DNA of 64,000 nucleotides. Origin: Legionella anisa. Lineage in GTDB: Bacteria > Pseudomonadota > Gammaproteobacteria > Legionellales > Legionellaceae. The position numbers and the translations under genes are program-made. Positions 34,715 to 43,569 of the stretch are shown here, in pieces (within the stretch, counting starts at the first letter, position 1; each line of letters begins with the position of its first letter). The stretch covers positions 62,001 through 126,000 of the forward strand of contig NZ_LNXS01000004.1 of assembly GCF_001467525.1 (NCBI RefSeq), read 5' to 3'. The notes below the pieces were generated by a model. That model was given only the letters and a program-made list of their open reading frames with translations. It searched no databases and had not been told where the DNA came from.

Positions 34715-34812
34715 CACGCGGATTTATTATGTAAATAGCGCAATTGCCTATTTTTTTCTTTTGTGTATTATCGTAGGTAATTGTGCATTTATTTTAATAA
34801 ACCGGAGGATTT

Positions 34813-36351
34813 ATGGGACATCTTGTTAATAATGTGTTACGCACAAAAAATATGGAGGCGCTGTTGCACGCTATGGGGATTGATTTAAATAATGCCAAGG
34901 TTTCCTGTAAAGATGAGCGCGTTATTTTTACCCCAAAAACAACGAAAGACGGCGAAACTCTAGCAACAAGTTTGCAAGAAATCTTACAAAAAGATACTGT
35001 AAAATCGAATCTAAGACGAATGACTGTTGTGGAGTTAATAACTGAAGAAATTGCTCAAGCGACCTGCTCTGATAATGAAAAGGCTGAAATACACAAACAA
35101 TCCTGCCTGTCTGTATTGAGCACGTTACAACAAATGATTGGACTTAAATACACGCTTGATGAAGAACAGGAATATTTGAATATCCAACTTCCATCTGCTG
35201 CTTTTGCTCCCTTATTTAATTCTTTAAATTATAAGTACCTGAGCATTGAAGGTGAGCAAATCAAATTCAACATCAAGGAATTTCTAAAAGCTCATAAGCA
35301 AGAACTTATTTTAATTGATGGAAACTCACCTTTGCTGTTTGCCCACTCAGATTCCTTTGAAAAGAAAAAGGTTTTTTATGCAGAGAAAAGAATCAGCGAG
35401 GATACAGTGGAAGTGACTCCCTACTTTTTCGTTCCGGATGCGCTTACGCCGCCTACCTATCATTTTGTTTTAGATACCAGCAGCAGTATGGATGGGGAGC
35501 CATTGACTAAGTTGAAAAAGAGTGTTATTGAATTTGCCGATGCCCTATTTCAATTTCAACCTGATGCAGTCATTAATTTCACTAAATTTAATAGCGCTAG
35601 TGAAAAAGTGGGAATGGGTAGTTACCGAAAACAAGACTTTGATGAGCTATCTAAAAAAATCAATCGTTTAAGTGCCTCTGGACAAACTCGACTTTTTGGC
35701 ACAGTATCTGATCAATTATCGATGCTAGCACAATCAACACAGCATAATAATGTTTTATTATTTACTGATGGTGAGAATACAGTAGGTAATAACGATCTAC
35801 TCATCGCAGAGCTGGAAAAAGCAGTTAAATCCTTAAAGGATGGCTCCTCTTTAATTCCTGTGCGCAATAAATTTTTCATCCTGAGTTATGGCACAACTCA
35901 ACCTGATATTTTGCATCAAGTGGCAGACACATTTGGCTCTCTTGTTCTCTATACCGATACGATTGATTTTACCGAAGCATTATCTAAAAAAGGTAAATTG
36001 CAGGAATGGGCGGCCGCTCGCGAATTATTTACCTGTCGTCTAGAGGTTACGAATGGCTCCGACCTGGGCGCCAAATCAGAAGAATACGTTCGTTCTTACG
36101 ATATGTCAGGACAATTTGTTGCGTTAAAGTCAAACCAACATAAGGATAATGAAACCTTGCATTTAACGATTACCGATAGCAGTGGCAATACCCTGCTTGA
36201 CGATAAAAAGTCTTTTGCTAAAAAACCAATGGAAACTTCCCTGTTACCTGGAAGCGCCAAAGCAGCACGCCAACATGGTGTATTTGCATTACAGGGAACC
36301 AACAGCAAAGAGATCAGTCAACCGTTAGTGCCCAATGCTACTTTTGGATAA
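34813..36351 (+). CDS. von Willebrand factor A domain protein, candidate effector
   Basis: The 512-residue protein has an N-terminal helical region (1-200), then a VWA domain with an intact MIDAS: DTSSSMDG at 221-228, a later TR-containing loop (SASGQTRLFG) and LLFTDGENTV. The MIDAS holds a divalent metal and mediates protein-protein contacts. A beta-rich C-terminal region follows. There is no signal peptide, so it acts inside the bacterium or is translocated; cytosolic VWA proteins without chaperone partners nearby are sometimes effectors in Legionella. A GGAGGATTT ribosome site precedes the ATG. Confidence 0.75.
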   Translation: MGHLVNNVLRTKNMEALLHAMGIDLNNAKVSCKDERVIFTPKTTKDGETLATSLQEILQKDTVKSNLRRMTVVELITEEIAQATCSDNEKAEIHKQSCLSVLSTLQQMIGLKYTLDEEQEYLNIQLPSAAFAPLFNSLNYKYLSIEGEQIKFNIKEFLKAHKQELILIDGNSPLLFAHSDSFEKKKVFYAEKRISEDTVEVTPYFFVPDALTPPTYHFVLDTSSSMDGEPLTKLKKSVIEFADALFQFQPDAVINFTKFNSASEKVGMGSYRKQDFDELSKKINRLSASGQTRLFGTVSDQLSMLAQSTQHNNVLLFTDGENTVGNNDLLIAELEKAVKSLKDGSSLIPVRNKFFILSYGTTQPDILHQVADTFGSLVLYTDTIDFTEALSKKGKLQEWAAARELFTCRLEVTNGSDLGAKSEEYVRSYDMSGQFVALKSNQHKDNETLHLTITDSSGNTLLDDKKSFAKKPMETSLLPGSAKAARQHGVFALQGTNSKEISQPLVPNATFG

Positions 36352-36441
36352 GTTCCAATGTTTGAACCCCATAGGCCTGAGAATTATTAATGACCAAGGT
36401 CTGGGGTTCTTTAATGAGCAGCTGTATTAAAGGACATACAA

Positions 36442-37248
36442 TTGGGATCTAAGAATTTAAACCATAATGATTTTTTTGGAAATACGATTATTTATCGCAC
36501 ACACGATTCTTGGGGCGATATTTTCGTAATCGATAAGGGAAGCATCAGGGCGTTAAACTTTGATCCAGTCTATGATCAAACTGGCATTTTTATTCAATAT
36601 CCTCACATCCCAGTACATGAATATACTCGTGTCATGGTATTGGTTCTTGCATTGACTAAACCAAGCCATATCACTTTATTAGGATTAGGTGGAGGAAGTT
36701 TAATTCACTGCCTTCATTTTCTTTTACCAGAGTGTCGCCTTTTTTGTATTGAACTCCGTGAAAAAGTGTATGGCGCAGCAATGGATTTTTTTCAATTACC
36801 AAAAGCAAAAAATATCGAAATAGAGATTGCAGATGCGCAAGTTGCAATCAAATTTCAAAAAAGTAACAGTACTCAAATCGTTTTTGCTGACATGTATCTT
36901 GATTACGGAATGGACTTATTTCAAATTCAGCAGCAATTTGTCGAACAAACTCACCGTATTTTAGATGATTTCGGTTGGCTGGTTATCAATTTCCATGAAC
37001 TTCCCGAACTGGATTCCTTTTTTATTCAATGCATGCACGATTATTTTGCTGATCTATTTATTTGTCCAACAGTGAGCAATAATTATATTTTATTTGCCAG
37101 TAAATCTTCTGTTAAAGACTTGCATTTAGGCAACTATCAAATGCCCCTTGCTGAATTAGAAAATAAGCTCAATATCAAGTTACTCCGTTTATTTAAAAAA
37201 ATAAAACGCTATAAGAGCGAGACAAATGAAGAATTAGCACGATCTTAA
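36442..37248 (+). CDS. Spermidine-synthase-like methyltransferase-fold protein
   Basis: The 268-residue product has the spermidine synthase fold: the HEYTRVMVL entry in place of YHE, the cofactor loop LLGLGGGSLIH, the acidic strand-end CIELREKV and the IADAQV motif. Spermidine synthases transfer aminopropyl groups to putrescine, but this protein lacks a clear gatekeeper sequence and may be a divergent, polyamine-independent relative. The start is a TTG at 36442 behind an AAAGGACA site. It follows the VWA gene with a 90-bp gap. Confidence 0.72.
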   Translation: MGSKNLNHNDFFGNTIIYRTHDSWGDIFVIDKGSIRALNFDPVYDQTGIFIQYPHIPVHEYTRVMVLVLALTKPSHITLLGLGGGSLIHCLHFLLPECRLFCIELREKVYGAAMDFFQLPKAKNIEIEIADAQVAIKFQKSNSTQIVFADMYLDYGMDLFQIQQQFVEQTHRILDDFGWLVINFHELPELDSFFIQCMHDYFADLFICPTVSNNYILFASKSSVKDLHLGNYQMPLAELENKLNIKLLRLFKKIKRYKSETNEELARS

Positions 37249-37291
37249 AAATAAAAATTTAACTTCCTGGATTGAGCCTCCAATTAAGCAA

Positions 37292-38452
37292 TTAGACCGT
37301 TAAAGCTTCCGATAAAACCTCATCTTGCTCCTTCTGATTTTTTTCTATCTTTGGTAAATCGCGCAGCTGGACAAAATTAGGTTCAACAATCAATACTGCA
37401 TATTCACCAGTTGTTTGCACACGCTGCATTGTTGAATGAACACCTGTTATTTTATGCTTTATTAAGTGCTCAAGAACAACCCTTGCTTTATCCTCATTCT
37501 TTACAGTTAATAAAATTTGAGCCGGACGTGCTTTTTCACCATCACGTCTAGGATAATATTTCCAATGAGATAAATTGTCTTCAAAAAGAGAGCTTGTACA
37601 TTTCTCTAAAGCATCTTCATAGTCTTTTTTAGCGTTTTGGTTAATAAAACTGAATTCATTCTTAGCTAATTTCGGCAATGATTTATCATCTAAAGAGAGC
37701 GGTTTAAAATCACGTATTCCTTTTAATTTTTCTAACATTTCCTTACTTAGAATACGAGCTGCTTCTTCAATCTTAAGTACTTTTTCCTGCAAAGCATTAT
37801 CATTTGGCTGAAAAAGGATAACGCCAGGATACCCTGTAGTCACACGATCGATTTCGTGCGCCGCAAAAAATGCTTGGTTTATTTCTAGCATTTTATTTGC
37901 CGGTGCAATCCACCCTATACTGGGATCAAAACAGATGACACTATCAGGCAATCTCTTGAATTTATCTATGCGTTGACCCGGATTAATGCTGACATCTCCA
38001 ATCAAAAGACATGCATGATTGTAAGATTCTCCTGTAAATACATTCTTCTTTTTACTATCCAATGCAATGAAGGTAATCGGCAAATCAATATTTTCCGTCT
38101 TAAACTGTTTTAATAATTCAAATAAAGCGTACGTTGAAAGCTCGCCACAGGAACCCATTTTACAATAAGCGACCGCAAGCTGTTTCAGCATATGGGTTGA
38201 CGTAGCTCCGTTTGGAAAACCTTTTATTTTTTTTGCTAATACCTCCGAGGCATCTCTCACTAAGTTAAGATTCGTTATGGATTGCAGGAGTAAATCCAAA
38301 GATTTTCCAAATTTAACTCGATATTGTTCGAGTTCATCTTCATAAACAAAAGGCAATTCAGCTAAAGGGATAATACTGTTACGAGTCACCATATTTTTTT
38401 GAATATCGGCTAAAATTTTCTGAGCTATTTTGATTGCTTTTTCTAGAGACAT
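37292..38452 (-). CDS. Candidate effector with papain/transglutaminase-like Cys-His-Asp triad
   Basis: In this 386-residue protein, Cys102 sits in MGSCGELSTYALFELL at a helix start, His146 in YNHACLLIG on a strand and Asp176 in CFDPSIGW, with the spacing and sequence surroundings of papain-like, transglutaminase-like or deamidase enzymes. The flanking N-terminal helices and a lysine/glutamate-rich C-terminal half (NQKEQDEVLSEALTV end) resemble Legionella effectors. No signal peptide. The triad is read by eye, so the enzyme class (protease, deamidase or transglutaminase) is open. It converges with the preceding plus-strand gene and stands alone. Confidence 0.65.
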   Translation of the reverse strand: MSLEKAIKIAQKILADIQKNMVTRNSIIPLAELPFVYEDELEQYRVKFGKSLDLLLQSITNLNLVRDASEVLAKKIKGFPNGATSTHMLKQLAVAYCKMGSCGELSTYALFELLKQFKTENIDLPITFIALDSKKKNVFTGESYNHACLLIGDVSINPGQRIDKFKRLPDSVICFDPSIGWIAPANKMLEINQAFFAAHEIDRVTTGYPGVILFQPNDNALQEKVLKIEEAARILSKEMLEKLKGIRDFKPLSLDDKSLPKLAKNEFSFINQNAKKDYEDALEKCTSSLFEDNLSHWKYYPRRDGEKARPAQILLTVKNEDKARVVLEHLIKHKITGVHSTMQRVQTTGEYAVLIVEPNFVQLRDLPKIEKNQKEQDEVLSEALTV

Positions 38453-38731
38453 TCTTCTTCCTTAGTGAAAAATAGATGGGGAAATATATCAACAGGTGTT
38501 CTCACTGTCCATTATAAAAGCAAATTTTATTTTGGCTGATTCAGTAAAGGAACACATTTACAATTGGAGGTATCATGCTTATAGAGTTTTTTTATATGGA
38601 ACATAAAAATTTCTATTTTATTTAGAACTGAATCCAACATCATGTTATTACTTCAATAGTAAAACTGCTCTACAATAATAGAATACTCATTGAAAGAGTA
38701 TTCATTTCACTCTAACCATAGAATAGGTATC

Positions 38732-39094
38732 ATGAAAAAAATATTCTTCTCATCCATTTTACTCATTACTTTATGTTTCTTAACAGGGTGCTGGACAGTA
38801 CAGAAGGGACAAAAATCTGGAGTCATTGTCAAAGTTGCCAAAGAAGGTAAACTTTGGGGAACCTATGAAGGTGAAATGATCCTGGGCGGTTTAGAAAACG
38901 CCAGTGGGGCAAGCGGTCGTGCCTTTCATTTTACTCTGGGTCAGTTCAAATCAGAATTGGTAAAGCAAGCTGATTTTGCCATGCAAAATAATAAACATGT
39001 GATTATTAGTTATCATTGTGATGCCTATACCCTTCCCTGGAGTGGTGAAACGAAATGTTTTGTCACTAAAATTGATGTATTGCCAGATAGATAA
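38732..39094 (+). CDS. Small lipoprotein
   Basis: The product (120 residues) has a lipoprotein signal peptide with lipobox LTGC (cysteine near residue 20), so it is anchored in the inner or outer membrane. The mature part has a beta pattern GKLWGTYEGEMILGG, and two later cysteines that may pair. The start at 38732 replaces an ATG 14 codons upstream, because the signal peptide begins there. RNA locus 2 follows. Confidence 0.72.
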   Translation: MKKIFFSSILLITLCFLTGCWTVQKGQKSGVIVKVAKEGKLWGTYEGEMILGGLENASGASGRAFHFTLGQFKSELVKQADFAMQNNKHVIISYHCDAYTLPWSGETKCFVTKIDVLPDR

Positions 39095-39149
39095 TGAAGT
39101 TATAAAAACTCTGGATTTGGGCGAGCCGTCAAAAAGCATTGGATCACTT

Positions 39150-39163
39150 TAAGAAATTTCTTA
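39150..39163 (+). promoter_or_regulatory. LetA-type upstream palindrome of RNA locus 2
   Basis: TAAGAAATTTCTTA fits TNAGAAATTTCTNA and is a perfect palindrome. The -10 box TATGCT (39209-39214) lies 45 bp downstream, as at locus 1. Confidence 0.85.
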
Positions 39164-39220
39164 CACGAATTTAAGCGAGTATGGCGATGACCTTTTAGAA
39201 AAATTTGTTATGCTTAACAA

Positions 39221-39327
39221 GAACGAGGAATGACAATGGATGTCTTAAAAGGAATATGTCGCATCACGGAAGATGCAAAACCACATGGATGTGGTAGCTC
39301 CTCCTCGTATACCCCACAGCTCTTTTC
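39221..39327 (+). ncRNA. RsmY/RsmZ-like CsrA-sequestering small RNA, locus 2
   Basis: The predicted RNA has five GGA motifs (39227, 39238, 39251, 39268 and 39287), the last in the loop of a CCACA/TGTGG hairpin reading ACATGGATGT. The 5' ACGAGGA can pair with TCCTCGT (39302-39308). The first 32 bases from 39223 are identical to locus 1, and the rest is similar with changes concentrated outside GGA sites, as expected for a functional CsrA sponge. The 3' end is uncertain: a weak stem AGCT...AGCT followed by CTTTT near 39323-39327 is the best candidate. Confidence 0.83.
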
Positions 39328-39506
39328 CACTAGTGCCCAGGCTAAGAAATTCAACTAAAAAAACTCATCGATGACACTTTTACGCAGAATATCTCTATGT
39401 CTCGCGTTATTACTGATCAGCGAGCATCGAAATAAGAACGAAGAATATTTGTGAATTTTAGTTATACTATTGAGATAGGGGTTATTCTGGAATAAGTGAG
39501 GAAACG

Positions 39507-41153
39507 ATGCTCAAAGGTTCTGAACTCTTAGTTGCTGCCCTGGAAAACGAAGGGGTACAACATATTTTTGGTATTCCTGGCGAGGAAAATCTGGATGTTG
39601 TAGAAGCACTCCGTAACTCGTCCATCAAACTGGTGCTCACCCGACACGAGCAGGCGGCCGCGTTTATGGCAGCAACCTATGGGCGATTAACCGGTAAAGC
39701 CGGGGTTTGTATCACCACATTAGGCCCTGGTGCTCTAAATCTCACTACGGGAGCAGCTTATGCCCTTCTTGGCCACATGCCCATGATCATGATTACTGGG
39801 CAAAAAGGCGTTTTATCCTCGCGTCAAGCACGATTTCAGATGGTAGATACGGTGGCAACAATGCAGCCCTTAACCAAAATGTCGCGCCAAATTGTCTCTC
39901 CGTCAATGATTCCTACCATCGTACGGGAAGCGTTCCATCTCGCTCAAGAAGAAACTCCAGGACCTGTGCATTTGGAACTTCCTGAAGACATTGCCGCGGA
40001 AAAAAGCAAAAAGGTTGAACTCATTCCGCCCCACCCTCTCGAATACCCTATAGCGAGTGAGACGTCGTTAAATCGCGCAGCGGAAATGATTAAAAAAGCA
40101 AAACGTCCTCTCGTTATGCTTGGTGCTGCAGCCTCACGTCCGAGAGCAACCAATGCCCTGTCTCAATTTATTACGCGAACAAAAATTCCTTATTTTACAA
40201 CCCAGATGGGTAAAGGAACTGTTTCTGGAGCAACAGAACTTTATATGGGTACTGCGGCCCTTTCAGAGCGAGATTATGTACACGAGGCAATAGAACAAGC
40301 CGATCTGATTATCACTATTGGACATAGTACAATAGAAAAGCCACCTTTTATCATGGGACCTCATCTTGAAGTCATTCATGTCAGTTACAAATCCGCCACC
40401 GTAGAACAAATTTATTTTCCGCAGGCAGAGGTTATTGGCGATATGGGCCCCTCCTTAAAATTGCTTGCAGATAAACTTGAAGGTAAGCTTCCTCATGCGG
40501 ATGCACTTCTTCATTTACGTGAAGGGATTTTGAGTAAAATCGCGGCAAGAGCCACCGAAGATCGCTTCACCCCCCAACGTTTGGTCTATGATGTTCGGCA
40601 AGTGATGCCGCGTGATGGGATTCTCGCATTGGATAATGGGATGTATAAAATCTGGTTTGCTCGCAATTATCGTACCCAAGTGGCAAATACCATTCTTCTT
40701 GATAATGCGCTTGCTACTATGGGGGCAGGCCTTCCCTCAGCCATTATGGCTTCCCTCTTGTATCCGGATCGCCGCGTGATGGCTATATGTGGTGATGGGG
40801 GTTTTATGATGAACAGTCAAGAGTTAGAAACTGCTGTCCGACTTAAATTAAACCTGGTCGTACTGGTACTTGAAGATCATGCGTTTGGCATGATCCGTTG
40901 GAAACAAGCAGTAGATCATTTCCCCGATTATGGCATGACCTTCACAAATCCTGATCTCATAAAATACGCTGAATCTTACGGAGCGCGAGGGACGCGGGTT
41001 GAGTCCATTGGAAGTTTTCAATCCATTCTGGAAAACGCATTCCAGGAGGGAGGAGTCCATCTTGTGGTATTCCCCATTGATTATTCAGAAAATAAACGTG
41101 TTCTTGTGGATGAATTACAAGAGCGAATGCCACCAAAGAAAAAGGGAAAATAA
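39507..41153 (+). CDS. Acetolactate synthase (catabolic AlsS-like), TPP-dependent
   Basis: The 548-residue protein is a thiamine-diphosphate enzyme: the catalytic Glu in RHEQAAAFMA near residue 50, GPGALNLTTG, and the TPP-binding CGDGGFMMNSQELETA near 430. It is a single-subunit, FAD-independent-looking version (no clear FAD region), most like the catabolic acetolactate synthases that join two pyruvates into 2-acetolactate. A related TPP-enzyme activity cannot be excluded. An aldehyde dehydrogenase gene overlaps its stop codon (TAATG), so the pair is translationally coupled. It starts at an ATG with a GAGGAAACG site. Confidence 0.85.
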   Translation: MLKGSELLVAALENEGVQHIFGIPGEENLDVVEALRNSSIKLVLTRHEQAAAFMAATYGRLTGKAGVCITTLGPGALNLTTGAAYALLGHMPMIMITGQKGVLSSRQARFQMVDTVATMQPLTKMSRQIVSPSMIPTIVREAFHLAQEETPGPVHLELPEDIAAEKSKKVELIPPHPLEYPIASETSLNRAAEMIKKAKRPLVMLGAAASRPRATNALSQFITRTKIPYFTTQMGKGTVSGATELYMGTAALSERDYVHEAIEQADLIITIGHSTIEKPPFIMGPHLEVIHVSYKSATVEQIYFPQAEVIGDMGPSLKLLADKLEGKLPHADALLHLREGILSKIAARATEDRFTPQRLVYDVRQVMPRDGILALDNGMYKIWFARNYRTQVANTILLDNALATMGAGLPSAIMASLLYPDRRVMAICGDGGFMMNSQELETAVRLKLNLVVLVLEDHAFGMIRWKQAVDHFPDYGMTFTNPDLIKYAESYGARGTRVESIGSFQSILENAFQEGGVHLVVFPIDYSENKRVLVDELQERMPPKKKGK

Positions 41154-42541
41154 TGACAAAAACACTTCGTGTGGTACGTGCATTTGATCGAGCATTAATC
41201 AAAGAAATTCCTGCTGATGATGCACAAGCACTTGCAGAAAAACTTAACAAAGCCGCATCAGCCCTAAGCAATCGTGATGCTTGGCTCAAACCTTACGAGC
41301 GTATGGCCATACTGAAACGTACCGCCGAGCTCTTGGCATCCGAGCAAGAACGTTTTACGAAGTTGATTGCCCAAGAAGGAGGGAAACCCTTTACGGATGC
41401 AGCAGTTGAGGTAACACGTGCCATAGATGGATTAAACGATGCTGCCGAAGAGTTACGCCACTTTGCGGGCAAAGAAATTCCGATGGGACTCACCCCTGCC
41501 AGCGCGCATCGCTGGGCATTCACCATTAAAGAACCCATTGGCGTGGTAGCCGCTATTTCGGCATTTAACCACCCACTTAATCTGATTGTGCATCAAGTAG
41601 CCCCAGCAATTGCAGTGGGCTGTCCGATAATTATTAAACCGGCATCGACAACCCCTTTATGTTGTTTAGAACTCATCGAATTATTACGCAAAGCAGGACT
41701 AGCGGATGCATGGTGCCAAACCTTCATTACTGAAGATAATGACTTGGCGGAACGACTCGCAACCGATGAACGAGTCGCTTTCTTAAGCTTTATCGGTTCA
41801 GCAAAAGTGGGATGGTACTTAAGGAGCAAACTCGCTCCGGGAGCGCGTTGTGCCTTAGAACATGGAGGTGCCGCACCCGTGATTGTTGATCGCAGTGCAA
41901 ATTTAGCGAAAACCATCCAGGCTCTTGTCAAAGGGGGGTATTATCATGCCGGGCAAGTATGCGTTTCGGTACAGCGAATCTTTGTTCATAAAGACATTAT
42001 TACTTCGTTTATGGACGAATTCGTCAATAAAGTTAAAGCGCTACGCGTTGGTGATCCACTTTTAAAGGAAACTGAAGTGGGGCCGCTTATTCTTCCACGT
42101 GAAACGGAACGCGTCATGTCCTGGATCGATGAAGCAGTAGCAAAGGGAGCAAAAGTATTTGGTGGCGGCCGGCTTTCCGAAACAACGTTAATTCCCGCCG
42201 TATTACTCAATCCAGCTGCCGATGCCAAAGTATCGCAATTGGAAATTTTTGGTCCGGTAACCTGCGTTTATGAATATGAACAAATGGACCAGGCAATTCA
42301 CACCGCAAATTCATTACCCTTTGCTTTTCAAGCCAGTGTATTTTCTGAGGATATAGCGCCGGCACTGAAAGCAGCAGAAGAGCTAGAAGCTTCCACAATA
42401 CTCATTAACGATCACACCGCCTTCCGTGCCGATTGGATGCCTTTTGCTGGATCAAAACAATCAGGCTATGGCATAGGAGGAATACCTTGGACTATGGAAG
42501 AGATGTCCAAAGAAAAAATGATTGTTTTGAAGAAGGGCTGA
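41153..42541 (+). CDS. Aldehyde dehydrogenase, coupled to acetolactate synthase
   Basis: The 462-residue protein is a complete NAD(P)-dependent aldehyde dehydrogenase: ISAFNHPLNL, the nucleotide-binding FIGSAKVGWYL, the general-base Glu in LEHGGAAP (a variant of ELGG) and the nucleophilic Cys in GQVCVSVQRI, with the C-terminal EIFGPVTCVYEY. It oxidises an aldehyde to an acid. Coupling with an acetolactate-synthase-like TPP enzyme suggests a short pathway in which a TPP-enzyme product or substrate aldehyde is handled; the identity is open. Confidence 0.9.
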   Translation: MTKTLRVVRAFDRALIKEIPADDAQALAEKLNKAASALSNRDAWLKPYERMAILKRTAELLASEQERFTKLIAQEGGKPFTDAAVEVTRAIDGLNDAAEELRHFAGKEIPMGLTPASAHRWAFTIKEPIGVVAAISAFNHPLNLIVHQVAPAIAVGCPIIIKPASTTPLCCLELIELLRKAGLADAWCQTFITEDNDLAERLATDERVAFLSFIGSAKVGWYLRSKLAPGARCALEHGGAAPVIVDRSANLAKTIQALVKGGYYHAGQVCVSVQRIFVHKDIITSFMDEFVNKVKALRVGDPLLKETEVGPLILPRETERVMSWIDEAVAKGAKVFGGGRLSETTLIPAVLLNPAADAKVSQLEIFGPVTCVYEYEQMDQAIHTANSLPFAFQASVFSEDIAPALKAAEELEASTILINDHTAFRADWMPFAGSKQSGYGIGGIPWTMEEMSKEKMIVLKKG

Positions 42542-42576
42542 TGAATGATAAACAAGTAAATACATCTGCTCCAGAA

Positions 42577-42594
42577 AAGCAAGCCTGCTTGCTT
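42577..42594 (+). terminator. Hairpin after the acetolactate synthase operon
   Basis: AAGCAAGC (42577-42584) and GCTTGCTT (42587-42594) are inverted copies shortly after the operon. The loop is very tight and no T-tract follows, so terminator function is uncertain. Confidence 0.35.
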
Positions 42595-42624
42595 GAAACT
42601 GTCTCTTGATCACATCTCTGCTTG

Positions 42625-42656
42625 CGCCCTGCGGCTTGTCCGCGGGGTCCAGTGTT
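42625..42656. repeat. Remnant of the CCCGCG intergenic repeat
   Basis: CTGCGGCTTGTCCGCGGGGT matches the hairpin core seen at 10085 and 15755 (there CCCGCGGACAAGC), placing this spacer in the same dispersed family. Confidence 0.45.
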
Positions 42657-42681
42657 TTAGAAATGAATGTCTCGTCATATA

Positions 42682-43569
42682 CTAGACCGCTCGAAAAAGA
42701 GAAAAAACCTGTTTTTCGTCGTCTATATCCTGCTTTGGCTTTGACTTTTCCTCTACTTTGCTTTTTTGGCCTTTAATCTCTAAAAGAACTTCTGAAAGTC
42801 GTTTGGTAATTGCATGCTGGGGATAAAGACTCGCACAGAACTTGATTTTTTGGAGCCAGGGTGAGCGCCCAATTAAATCTTGGCTTTCATTGAGGAAGGA
42901 TTTAAGAATTTCATACAATTGACTGTTATTTGGGCGGCGAAAAAAGGAGAGCATATGTCCAACCTCATATTCATTGTCTATAGTTCTTTGAATCTCTTTG
43001 ACCTTTTTATTACAGTACATTAATTTTTCTAAAGGCTGTATAAAAGAGCTCGCCTCCCCTGCAAGTTTCCTTACCTCTTGTACTTGATTGCCTCTTCTGC
43101 CGCCATTGTGAGCATAATAGCCTACATTAGCCAACAATTTTTTTAAAATTGCATCAAAATCTTTAGCGTCAACCCGAACAACTGGCAAGTTATCCCGCTC
43201 CACTTGATTAAGAAAAATTTTTGCCGCAGTGTTCACTACTTGCCGCCATTCATGACTTACCCTCCGTAACAATTTCCAATCTTGAACAGGAAGGAACATA
43301 ACGAACTCGCACTTTAACTCATTAGGTAACAGCTGGATAAAAGGAGTAATTTTTATTAAGGCATCGTTAATATGAGGCGCATCAATGTCATTATTGCGAA
43401 TCATCATTAAACTCAAGGAAGGATCTTTAGCGATTAATGCGGTACACATATCGAATAAGCTTTGGGGAGTCCGGTTCTCGGATCCGTCCGTGGTGTCGGC
43501 TGCATCAATTGCTCCTGATACATCGTTTAAATCTTCATTATTTTTTGTGTTTACAGAGTTAATGGGCAC
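42682..43569 (-). CDS. F-box-domain protein, candidate host-ubiquitin effector
   Basis: The 295-residue protein contains an F-box at residues 79-115: LLPNELKCEFVMFLPVQDW, then KLLRRVSHEWRQVV, matching the eukaryotic consensus (LPxEL, then a leucine-rich turn, then VSxxWRxxV). Bacterial F-box proteins recruit the host SKP1-CUL1 ubiquitin ligase; Legionella uses several. The N-terminus is acidic, and the C-terminal part is helical and lysine-rich, likely a substrate-binding region. No signal peptide. The start at 43569 lacks an alternative with a better ribosome site. Confidence 0.78.
   Translation of the reverse strand: MPINSVNTKNNEDLNDVSGAIDAADTTDGSENRTPQSLFDMCTALIAKDPSLSLMMIRNNDIDAPHINDALIKITPFIQLLPNELKCEFVMFLPVQDWKLLRRVSHEWRQVVNTAAKIFLNQVERDNLPVVRVDAKDFDAILKKLLANVGYYAHNGGRRGNQVQEVRKLAGEASSFIQPLEKLMYCNKKVKEIQRTIDNEYEVGHMLSFFRRPNNSQLYEILKSFLNESQDLIGRSPWLQKIKFCASLYPQHAITKRLSEVLLEIKGQKSKVEEKSKPKQDIDDEKQVFSLFRAV

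Larger units (their letters stand above)
39095..39506. other. Intergenic region with second regulatory RNA
   Basis: It contains a LetA-type palindrome (39150-39163), an RsmY/Z-like RNA (39221 to about 39327) and, near 39340-39500, an AT-rich part that should include the promoter of the acetolactate synthase operon. No protein gene is supported; the short frame through the RNA is not conserved with locus 1. Confidence 0.75.

Noticed and set aside
39235..39360. Short open frame starting ATGACAATGGATG within RNA locus 2
   Set aside because: The same start at locus 1 stops after ten codons, and changes do not follow codon positions; GGA motifs and hairpins explain the conservation better.
39707..41289. 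Several opposite-strand frames within the acetolactate synthase and aldehyde dehydrogenase genes
   Set aside because: They are shadows caused by codon usage of the real genes; no ribosome sites or protein-like composition.
42541..42609. 22-codon frame overlapping the aldehyde dehydrogenase stop
   Set aside because: No ribosome site of its own and it contains a hairpin; too short to support as a gene.
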